Assembly: GCA_029168955.1 (NCBI GenBank)
Contig: JAPDOI010000716.1
Location: 1 to 64,000, forward strand
Direction: 5' to 3'
DNA: 64,000 nucleotides
DNA from: Aplectana chamaeleonis
Lineage: Eukaryota; Nematoda; Chromadorea; Rhabditida; Cosmocercidae
Shown here piece after piece: positions 21,931 to 31,699 of the stretch. Numbering within the stretch: position 1 is the stretch's first letter; each line of letters starts with the position of its first letter. Under the pieces are notes generated by a model, which was not told the origin of the DNA, searched no databases, and worked only from the letters and a program-made list of their open reading frames with translations. The position numbers and the translations under genes were made by a program.

Positions 21931-22124
21931 GGTACTCTTTCGGAATAAACGACCCACCTAAAAGAATCGGATTCTCGAGGTGTTTCATATATGTTCTTTG
22001 CACAAATTTTACATGTTGTTCTATGCTTCTACATGATTAGAAGCAAACACGTGACAAAATGATCATGGAGCTGCATGCAAAAACCTTTTTTACCCAAGTG
22101 GGTCGTCTATTCCGAAAGAGTGCC
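21931..22124. mobile_element. hAT-type MITE in the satellite, copy 2
   Basis: Also 194 bp and essentially identical to 20595-20788 (one visible change, AATAAACGACC for AATAGACGACC), with the same CACTTTAT flanks. Identity plus shared flanks indicates array duplication rather than a second insertion. Confidence 0.85.
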
Positions 22125-22132
22125 CACTTTAT

Positions 22133-22295
22133 ATAAAGTCCTGCACACTCCCACTGATGTCCTGCACACTTTGAATGAAGTCCCGCACATTCCCACTGAT
22201 GTCCTGCACACTAAATATGAGGTCCTGCACACTTTGTATGAAGTCCTGCAAACTCTCACTGATGTTCTGCACACTTTCTATGAAGTCCTGCAGGC
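22133..22295. repeat. 21-bp minisatellite array, end segment
   Basis: About eight units of the GTCCTGCACAC satellite, ending where a poly-G MITE begins. Confidence 0.9.
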
Positions 22296-22299
22296 TTTA

Positions 22300-22495
22300 T
22301 CCTAGACGGGGGGGGGGGGGGGGCACCCAAGATTTTCTCATAGACATGAACGAAAAACCTTATAAAAAATGCTTGATATTGCTGTAAAGCATTGTTGCTG
22401 TTGAAATTCTATAGAAATACTTCGTTTGGTAGCGTCACCGATCGGTGAATCGCTTCATTTCTGACTTGAATCCTGAGTGCCCCCCCCGTCTAGGA
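22300..22495. mobile_element. MITE with homopolymer-G termini
   Basis: It starts TCCTAGACG followed by about 16 G and ends with a C-run then GTCTAGGA, flanked by TA (22298-22299, 22496-22497). A related half-element starts CCCTAGACGGGGAGAGGGGG near 725. It sits in satellite sequence on both sides. Confidence 0.75.
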
Positions 22496-22532
22496 TAGTG
22501 CCGTCCTGCACACTGCCACTGATGTCCTGCAC

Positions 22533-22818
22533 AGACGTTATAAATTGCCACCGGCACAAAATTCTCACTGTAAACAAAATTGATGATAACCAGTTGATGA
22601 AGGGTAGGGTATAGAAGAAATTGAGAGCGGTGTGTTTTCATTCACACACCATCTTTCTCCGGAGGTGAGCGGCTGAAACTGAACACACTAGGGATTAGGG
22701 AAACGGCCTCACCGGTGATGGAGATAACACGATATTGGGGCCTACTCATGGAAAACTCTGGTAAGAAAAACTACTTCACTTCCGTGAGAATTTGTGCCGG
22801 TGGCAAATTATAATCCTG
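22533..22818. mobile_element. Mutator-type MITE in the satellite
   Basis: A 286-bp relative of 13625-13911 with ends TTATAAATTGCCACCGGCAC and, from the right, TTATAATTTGCCACCGGCAC. It is flanked by TGTCCTGCAC (22523-22532, 22819-22828). The flank is also a satellite word, so the 10-bp duplication is suggestive rather than proven here. Confidence 0.75.
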
Positions 22819-22900
22819 TGTCCTGCACACTTTCTACGGCGTCTTGCGCACTCTCACCGAGGTTCTTCACGCTTTCCACGGCGTTCTGCGCACTCGTGAG
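22819..22900. repeat. Degenerate 21-bp minisatellite units
   Basis: Three or four diverged units (CTTTCTACGGCGTCTTGCGC, CTTTCCACGGCGTTCTGCGC) mark the right edge of the satellite domain. Confidence 0.7.
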
Positions 22901-23480
22901 TCACGCCATGCGGCGTTCCGAAAAGTACTTCCAAGATTCCGTCGTATTGATTGAAGCGTTGCCCCTTCTCAGGAAGTGCATGAATCCCGTGCGAAAGCCT
23001 ATCAGTCCAAAATCAAGTGGTTTTGACAATTTTTCTCAAATCTCAGGCTACCATTCCAGACCATTCCGAGGTGACGTATTCAACTTTTTAAGCTCTATTC
23101 AATGACGAAAAAATAATTTTTCTACGATTTCTCTGAGCCTCGGTTCTCGAATCACGTCGTTGCGCGATAGCGATTCAGAGCTAAATCGGTGTGCGCTCAG
23201 TGCACACCACAATTGAGTTTCTTCGCTCACCCGTGAGGCTATGCACTATGAACAGAATCGCTGCCGCTGCTACATCGTTGCAGCAGCGGGTGAAAACTCG
23301 CTGCGAGGAAAAACAGCAGCGATGCAGTCAAAACATGGCTTTAAGACAACTGCAGCATACAATCAGTATTCCAACATTACAAAAGAGCTCTGAAAACAAA
23401 CCGTACTGTAGAAGAATGACCGCCCCCAGAAGCATCAAACTGGACAATAAGAAGCACCGCCAAAGAAGCTGATGCGAGTT
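22901..23480. other. No gene seen
   Basis: A 93-codon plus-strand frame at 23191-23472 lacks splice signals and domain similarity. Nothing else was recognised. Confidence 0.35.
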
Positions 23481-23484
23481 AGGC

Positions 23485-23780
23485 CCCGGTTATAGTTGGA
23501 TGAGCCGACGTCTCCAGCCCGGTCGATACACACAGAATGCATTGGAACTGGGATGCAAAAATCACTCGGTGTATCCCCCCGCACCCCCCCCCAACACCCC
23601 CCAACACCCACCTGGTCGATACGTATGATTGGAATGATGGAGTGAGGTTGAGAAAATCACTCGATGTATCCCTCCAACACCCCCCCCCCGCATCCCTCAA
23701 CACCCCCCAACACCCACCCGGTCGATACGTATGTTTAAAATGATGGAGTGAGGTTGAGAAAATCATTCGGTGTATCCGAC
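23485..23780. repeat. C-rich tandem repeat, inverted partner of 4.9-5.2 kb
   Basis: Units contain CCCGGTCGATACGTATG, CACCCCCCAACACCCACC and AAAATCACTCGGTGTATCC, the complement of 4900-5170. The G-rich strand here is the minus strand. Confidence 0.75.
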
Positions 23781-24224
23781 GCGGTCGATATCCATGCAAT
23801 AAGTGGATGACGGCGGATGAGAAAATCACCGGGTGGGCGGGCCGATGATAAAACATTGCGTATCACTAGAAAGCTAACCTAACTGCTACCTCCGTCCCTT
23901 CACCTTACTCTCCTTCACTATTTCTCTGAACAAATGCAATCCTGTCGGCCACGTAATCATCGTCATGTCTAGTTGGATACACCGAGTGATTTTCTCAATC
24001 TCACTCCATCATTTTAAACACCAGCTGCGCCAGGCGGCTGACGCCGCCCAGCGCTGCTGGCGAACCGGCTTCGCCGGTTCGGTGGCCGGCTTCGCCGTCC
24101 CATTTCCTGAAAGCCCGTTCAGGTCTAACAAAAAAGTAACAAATCCATTAATGAAAAACGATACTGCTAGTAAACACTATGATATTAATGTTTTCATTTA
24201 AAACATCTCGGCTTTGAAGATTAG

Positions 24225-24740
24225 CTTTCATGACTCCGCCGAACTCCTCCGCTTTCGTTCGGCCTCCCTTTAGTAAGCATGTGTAGCATTCATTCGACTT
24301 CGCCAATCGGTAGACAGGCTTCTCCGTGCCTCCCTCCATCAACTATGTGTAACATTAATTTAGCTCCGCCAAACGGTGGACAGGCTTCCTCCGGTCTCCC
24401 TTTACTAAGCATGTGTAGCAAGCGCTTGGCTTTGCCTAGCTGTGGGCTGGCTTCACCCGGCCTGCTTCCATTAACTATGTATAGCATTCATTTGTCTTCG
24501 CCAAATGGTAGACCGGCTTCCTCCGGCCTCCCTTTACTAAGCATAGGTAGCATTCGTTGACTTGGCCAAAAATGGGCTGGCTTCTCCAGGCCTCCCTCCA
24601 TCAACTATGTGTAGCATTCATTGACTTAGCCAAAGATGAGCTGACTTCTTGAAGCCTATCTCCATTAACTATGCGTAGCATTCGTTTGACTTGGCCAAAC
24701 CATGGGCTGTTCTCTTCCGACCTCCCTCCATCAAAATTAA
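24225..24740. repeat. 66-bp tandem repeat, about 8 degenerate copies
   Basis: Repeated words AACTATGTGTAGCATTCATT, TTCGCCAAA, GGCTTCTCC and GGCCTCCCT recur about every 66 bases. The 22-residue periodic open frame (24279-24560) follows from the unit length. Confidence 0.85.
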
Positions 24741-24929
24741 GCATACCGTCGTGTGAGACCTCAGCAAAGCTATGATCCCTTCCCACTTGTGACCAAAAGT
24801 ATTTACGGTCACCTCCCCAAACATTCGGTTCTAGGCTAACATTTTAAGGATCCCCCCGCATCTAATGGGAATTCACACAACAGCTTTTTACCCAGATCTT
24901 CATTAACTATGTGTGCTATTCGTGTGGCT

Positions 24930-25480
24930 TCGTAAAACGATAGATGGGAAGGACTCAATGGGCAACATTTAGGGTGATCCCAACCCTACCCCAAACGGAG
25001 AAAGTTTATAGGACTCAATACGCAAAAGTCATGGTGGTCCCACCACGGCCCGAAATAAAAAAAGTTCAAAGAACACGATACGCAACAGCTACGGTAGTCT
25101 CACCGTGATACATAACGATGAAGCTAAAAGAACGCAAAATGCCACTGCTGTGATGGTCCAACCACGATCCATAGCGGTGAAAGTTTAAAGAACCCGATAC
25201 GCAACAGCTACGGTGGTCTCACCACGATTCGTAACTAATAAGCTAAAAAATGCAATGTGCAACAGGTACGGCGGTCCCACCACGATTCATAACTATAAAA
25301 GTTTAAAGGACTCAATATGAAACAGGTAGGGTGGTCCCACCAAGATCCATAGCGGTAAAAGTTTGAAGGAGCGAATGTGCATAGAGTAGGGTGGTGTCAC
25401 CACGATCCATAACGATGAAAGTTTAAGGGACTCAATATGCAACAGTTACGGTGGTCCCGCCACGATCGCAATGCTGTGCT
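24930..25480. repeat. 60-bp tandem repeat with an internal palindrome, block 1
   Basis: About nine units built on TTTAAAGGACTCAATATGCA, then ACAGCTACGGTGGTCCCACC and ACGATCCATAACGATGAAAG. Each unit holds the self-complementary GGTGGTCCCACC core. The second block is at 28190-28345. Confidence 0.9.
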
Positions 25481-25655
25481 CGCTCCCAAATCAGACTCAC
25501 CTCCTGCCATTTTCTAAGTGTACTGAAACAATAACGTGCTCTGAGTGATGGGGTTGAAAACTGCGTTAAATTTGAAACCCGGTCAGACAGACGTCAGTCA
25601 TACGTGCCAGACATTCGCTCAGACACACCACCACGTCTATTCTTATATGTAAGGA
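25470..25655. repeat. Flanking duplicate of 28345-28520
   Basis: Shared landmarks are TGAAACAATAACGTGCTCTG, ATTTGAAACCCGGT and CATACGTGCCAGACA. Each copy lies just right of a 60-bp array block, so a unit of array plus flank was duplicated around 25.7-28.2 kb. Confidence 0.8.
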
Positions 25656-25659
25656 TACA

Positions 25660-27350
25660 CCTTCCGGAGTGGTGTACGCACACCTCTTCAAACTCAAGTA
25701 ACTTTCCTCAACGATTCGCTCATCCTTAGCCCCTATACACCTTCAAAAATTAGGATGTACACTTCTTTCCAAGCTCAGAACACTCTTTCGAACGTCGTGC
25801 GGGCTCCTCCTAAACCCCTACACATCTTTTCTAATGGTATGCGCACACCCCTTTGGACCGCAATCATTTTCGTCGATTTTGTGCGCGCTCCTTTCGAACC
25901 CTATATATTTTTCACGATAGTGTGCGAAAAACCCTTAACCTTAATCATTTCTCGACGTTGTGCGCGCTCTCCTTAAGCATTTATACCTCTTCAACAATGG
26001 TGTGCAAATGTCCCACGAACTCTAGTCCTGATCACCGCCTTTTTACGTGCTCCCCGTAAGCCCCTATACACCTTCCTCAATGGTGTGCGCACACCCCTTC
26101 AGTCTTCAATCACCTTCATCGACCTTGTGCGCGCTCCTCTTGAACCTCTCTGAACGTTTTACAATGGTGTGCGTACACCCCCTCAGAATCTAATCACTTC
26201 CAAGCGCGCTTCCCTTGAACCTGTATACCTCTCCAACAATGGTGTGCGCACATCCCTAAAAAGTCTAGTTCTTTTTTCCGGTGCTGTGCGCGCTCGTTAT
26301 GAACTCGTTTGCACCTCCCACATTGGTGTGCGCACCGCTTCCACTGCGTAATCACTGTCCTAGACGTTGTGCGCGCCTATTCAAACCCTGCTTACTTCTC
26401 AAGACACTGCGCGCTCTTCCCAAACTCTGTTTACAGCAAAGCGCATCGTGCGGGATTTTCATGAATCACCGTTTGCTCTACAAAACACTGTGACACTGTG
26501 CGAGCTCCTACTGTACGCCCCCACCAATCACTACACTTTGCGCGCTCAAAACCTGAACCTCTATTCCATAACAAAGTGCGCGCTCCTGCTAAATCCCTAC
26601 TCCGCATCTGTTACACTTTTTGGGCTCTACCACTACTCATCTTTGACGTTGTTTTGCCCGCTGCTCTTTAACCTTTTATCACTTCCGACGAGTCTGCCAG
26701 CGCTCTTCCTGAAACCCCACTCACTTTCCAAAACGCTATGGTTGCTCCTTCAATGCCACTACTCACTTTCTAGACTTTTCATGCATACCACTCTCCTACT
26801 TGCGGAAACCTCACGACAGTGCGCGCTCTATACCTTAACCCCTACGGGCGCTTTATAAACCTATTCACCATCAAATTCCTTGAGCGCACTCCTCCTAAAA
26901 CCCTACTCCCTCCAGCGACACAGCGCGAACCTCCCGAGATCCCACTAACCTTCCGTGACCCTGGATGAGCACCTCTTGAACAATAGCTTCTCTTTTAAAA
27001 ATTGGGCTCGTTCCTCTTCAACCTCAAATCGTTTCCCACGACAATGCGCGCTCTTCCTAAACCCTTGCGCGTTCCTCCTAAACCTCCATTCACTATCAAA
27101 TCCACTGTGCGCGCTTCTTATAGTCTCCCAACAGTTTCCCAAGACTTCTGTGCGCGCCTGCTGAAGCCCTATTTACTTCCACAACGCTAAACACGCTCCT
27201 CTTGCACCCTTCTCCCTGACAACAACATCGCCCTCACATTGTGGACCCCTATTCATCTTTCATGACACTGTGCGCGCTGTTCATACACCACTTATACACT
27301 TTCCACGGCAGTGTGCGTGCTCCTTCTGAAGCTCTACTCGTTTTCTACGA
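25660..27350. repeat. Degenerate tandem repeat of about 45 bp, GTGTGCGC motif
   Basis: Words such as GGTGTGCGCACACCCCTT, TTGTGCGCGCTCCT and CTTCCACAATG recur every 40-50 bases, drifting to GTGCGCGCTCTTCC further right. Two unit types alternate at the left. Overlapping frames in several phases have no splice support. Confidence 0.75.
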
Positions 27351-27744
27351 CCTTCTCCAAATAGGCAGAACATTATCGTGCTCTACTTTACGGCAGAAAA
27401 AAAAATTCTGGAATTTTTAAGTGCTATTTATTCACCTATGGGTGCATAAGTATAGATAGTCGCTCAGACACATCATGGCGAAACATACTCTGCGAGGATA
27501 GAGATGTGACTGTTCGTCGCTATGTGACACGTAAGTGGATTTATGAAGTCTAGGATACTCCACCCAATACTCCCCAATACGACCAACTCCAATGGAAAGC
27601 TAAAAACTCCATATGCAACAGCTTCGGTGTTTAGACACATCATCACGCCCATTATTATGTATGAGGATGAGGATAAGAGTGAGAAATTGCTGGATTCGCG
27701 TCCGCTTTCGTCAAAACAGGTCAGATCGCGGCCACGTTCCATTT

Positions 27745-28190
27745 CCAATACCGCGAACCTTGTGGTAAACCCGAAGCCCCGCCCACTTTCACAAAGTACT
27801 TGTTGGTTGACCTTGAGCCCCGCACACGCTGTACGCGTCAAATTCGGAGTCCCGCGCACTTTTCGTGTCGTTTTATGCGATAAACTTGAAGCCCCGCCCA
27901 CTCCCACAAAGTACTTATTGGTTGTCCCTGAGCCCCGCACATGTGGTACGCGTCGATTCCGAAGTCCCGCGCACTTTCCGTGGCGTTTTACGCGATGGAC
28001 CCGAAGTCCCGCCAACTTTTACAAAGTGTTTCTTGATTGTCCTTGAGCGTCGCACATGTGGTACGCGTCGATTCCGAAATCCCGCGCGCTTTCCGTCTCG
28101 TTTTACGCTATAAATCTGAAGTCCCGCCCACTTTTACAACGTACTCCTTGGTTGTCTCTGGGCCCCGCACATGTTGTACGCGTCGATTCA
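27745..28190. repeat. 115-bp tandem repeat, about 4 copies
   Basis: ACAAAGTACTTGTTGGTTG-type words begin at 27791, 27906, 28021 and 28136, exactly 115 bases apart. Other conserved words are GAGCCCCGCACATGTGGTAC and CCCGCGCACTTTCCGT. No gene. Confidence 0.92.
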
Positions 28191-28345
28191 ACAGCTACGA
28201 TGGTCCCACCATGATCCGTTACTAACAAAGTTTAAAGGACCCAATATGCAACGTCGAGGATGGTCCCACCGCTATCGCTAACGATTAAAGTTTAAAGGAC
28301 TCAATATGCAACAGCCAGAGTGGTCACACCACGATCTTAATTATG
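28190..28345. repeat. 60-bp tandem repeat, block 2
   Basis: About 2.5 units of the 24930-25480 family, including GGTCCCACC and TTTAAAGGACTCAATATGCA. Confidence 0.85.
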
Positions 28346-28763
28346 TGCGCGCTCCTAAGCCCCACTCATATTCCGCCACCCTCTCCGTGCACTGAAACAA
28401 TAACGTGCTCTGAGTGATATGGTTGAAAATTGCGGGAAATTTGAAACCCGGTAAGACAGACGTCGGTCATACGTGCCAGACACTCGGTCAGACACACCAC
28501 CACGCCGATTATTATATGTACGGATACGCATCGACCGGGTGGGTGTTGGGGGTTGCGGGGGTGTTGGGGAGTCGGTGGGTTACAGATGCGAATAGCACCA
28601 ACTCTGACAGGGGCCTTAGGGAGCTTCCGTACTAATTTTTCACCATTCGACCGATCGGTTTCAGATGGAGTCGTTCCAACTGTCGGATGGTTTATGTTCA
28701 TTTCGATGCCATTTTGCTTGAAGGCAGTCTTCACGATAATCTTCGCTTCGTAGATTAATCACT

Positions 28764-29380
28764 AAATCGATTTCTAAAAGCTGGGCTCCGCAAAAAGGTT
28801 AGGGATTTGGCATTGTTCTTAAATGTCGTGAAATTGTTTTATTGGATTTGGCTCTAAACTTGTTTTTTTTAATGTAGTGAAATTATTGACTTGATTTGGC
28901 TGATGATGGTATTTGTAGACATCGTAATCATTAAAATATAGTGAGATTGCTGCTAATGAATTTGGCACGCGCTCTATCAATTATCAGAGTCAAATCACGC
29001 GTCAGAAGGAGTTTTGAGTCGAGCGTGATTTGGATCAAATCAGAACAAGAATATGTCCAGCAACAAAAATCTTCTCATACAATGTGAACCGTGAAAGCAT
29101 TGAGGACACAAAAACTACCATGAGAAATACTTCTGACACGTGATTTGACTCTGATAATTGATAGAGCGCGTGCCAAATCCATTAGCAGCAATCTCACTAT
29201 ATTTTAATGATTACGATGTCTACAAATACCATCATCAGCCAAATCAAGTCAATAATTTCACTACATTTAAGAAATCAAGTTGAAATCCAAATCCAATAAA
29301 ACAATTTCACGACATTTAAGAACAATGCCAAAGCCCTAACCATTTTTGCGGAGCCCAACTTTTAGAAATTTCACAGCTTT
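28764..29380. mobile_element. Foldback element of about 600 bp
   Basis: Arms at about 28764-29000 and 29140-29380 are complementary (TTTCTAAAAGCTGGGCTCCG at the left end, GCGGAGCCCAACTTTTAGAA at the right). The central 140 bases are unpaired. One arm alone recurs at 205-500. Confidence 0.8.
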
Positions 29381-29414
29381 TTCCGAGGGTTTCCCTTCTA
29401 CAATATCGTGTATC

Positions 29415-29887
<473 letters not shown>

Positions 29888-30310
29888 AATACACACGCAC
29901 ATTTTAAAATTCACAAATTTTTAAATATCTCGAGAACCACTGAGTGGATTTTTCTGAAAATTGGGCAACGTTGAGAACATTTACTGCTCCATCTTTTGTG
30001 AAAATCCCTTGTTTCAAGGTTTCTCCCGAACCGAGATTCTGAAATGAGGGTTGTGCGCAGAAACAATCCTTTTCCAAATCAGGTGCGCGCTTCGCGCGCA
30101 CCACAATTTATTTTTGACCAAGCATTCCAAGCCTTGGAGAGATCTACAAAAGTACCCGAACTTATCCTTGAGTAGGAACTTTGGCCGAGAAAGAATAGTG
30201 CATTGACGCGAATCTAGGTGGGGTTTTAAGCTGAACCAGCTTTTTGTGACATGACCTATGAGCTCCACAGATTATCAGAATGTGCCGGAAAATCATTTCC
30301 AGTTGTTTCT

Positions 30311-30520
30311 AGTCCGTTTCCGCCTTCACAACTTGTCAGTAGGACAATGCAGGCTTGGTTTCAGGCCGATCCTGCCAATTTGCTAGAATGGTCGGCCGGT
30401 TTGCAGGACCTCAACCCTGTGGAAAATGTGTGAGGTATTCTTGGGCGCTGAACCGACATCCAGAACAGTCAATACGAGCGTGTGGCTCCGCTGAAACTAG
30501 CCGTTATAAGCGAATGGGCG
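30311..30520 (+). pseudogene. Tc1-family transposase relic
   Basis: The frame reads SRTMQAWFQADPANLLEW, then DLNPVENV, then stop, GILG, stop, and later QYERVAPLKLAVISEWAQI. This matches the Tc1/Tc3-type C-terminal catalytic segment (a WF...LEWPA...PDLNPIENVW pattern), including the final catalytic Glu of DDE in PVENV. Two in-frame stops (after VENV and after GILGR) and no upstream catalytic Asp show it is dead. Family assignment is from motif recognition. Confidence 0.7.
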
Positions 30521-30931
30521 CAGATTTAAAGGGGCGTTCACGAAAAGGTGGGTTGAAACATACCAAACAGAGTTTTCGAAGTGGTTCAGCGCCAATACAT
30601 TTCTGAAGACTAATACCTTGGTGCTTCTAATAGTTCTTACCATAAAAGAACTGATACAGATGGTGTAGGATAGAAATTTCAGCGAGAACATCAGCTATGT
30701 CGTATAATTTTGCAAGGGCCATTTTTGACAATTTCCAATGCCAGTTTCCTGCTAGTGGCTCTAATTTCATTAAGATTCGTACCCAGGGGTTTTCGAGGGT
30801 GCTGCATCGATTGGCGTTTACCGTTTGTCTCCCTAATTGAAGCGAAGTTTGGAACCGCGGAAATTGGGGTATGTCGTATAATTTTGCAACGCACTGTAGT
30901 AACTGGCAGATATTGCATGGAATACGACATG

Positions 30932-31437
30932 ACTAACAAGGAAGGGTCGACTACATCAGATGGAGTTTCGGGACGCACTTTTAATATGTTCTAGGGGGAG
31001 GACAGTGTTCCAATCTCCCATACATAAAATCTGCTAAATGCCTCAGGTAGTCTCTAATAAGGTCCAAATTTGAACAAGGCCAGAACGGCTCGGCCGAAGT
31101 GAGTAGAGCTGATTTAAAGATTGAATTACCTTTTTGTATGTTCAGAACAGATCAGAAATAGGGCAACAATGCATAATTTCTGATCTAAACAGAATCAATA
31201 CACCGAAATTTTCTACATCTATTCTGCACACATCTAAAGGTTATTCAACCGTTAAATCGGCTCTACTCGCTTCGGCCGAACCGTTCTGGCCTTGATCAGA
31301 TTTTCACCTTTTTAGTGACTGCCTGAGGCATTTAGCAGATTCTGAGCATGGGATACTGTTACACTGTCCTCCCTCTAGAACATATAAAAATTGCATCCCG
31401 AAACTCCATCTGAAGTTGGCAACCCTCCCTTGTAAGC
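30932..31437. mobile_element. Foldback MITE
   Basis: Outer arms CATCAGATGGAGTTTCGGGA (left) and TCCCGAAACTCCATCTGA (right) are complementary, as are CTAATAAGG...GGCCGAAGTGAGTAG and CTACTCGCTTCGGCC around the centre at about 31190. No open frame of note. Confidence 0.8.
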
Positions 31438-31439
31438 AA

Positions 31440-31548
31440 ATTTTGGTGAATTTTAGCACAAAACAGATTTTGCCGTTTGCCGGTCATTTTTGGGGTTTGC
31501 CGTTGCCGTTTGCCGGAATTTGAAATTCCTTTGCGGCACACCCCTGAT
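31440..31548. mobile_element. Orphan hAT-like terminus
   Basis: The right end, GGCACACCCCTG at 31537-31548, reads from outside as CAGGGGTGTGCC, like the TIR of the hAT at 45362-46116. It is preceded by several TTTGCCG subterminal words. No matching left end or 8-bp duplication was found. Confidence 0.45.
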
Positions 31549-31699
31549 GCCCAAGCACCCCTGTTTTGAAGGACGGCAAATACAGGGCGGAGCCAACTTT
31601 TTACTAGCAGGATTGTGGGTCGTTTTTAATGCTTTGAAATGCGTAGGGGTTGTAATCTGAGCCATGCCACTGTATTTTCGTAGTTATCTCAACCACATT

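Noticed and set aside
24015..24100. GC-rich CCGGCTTCGCCGG hairpins resembling bacterial repeats
   Set aside because: Too short, and the flanks are host repeats (GATACACCGAGTGATTTT); no bacterial gene or vector sequence nearby, so contamination is not supported.
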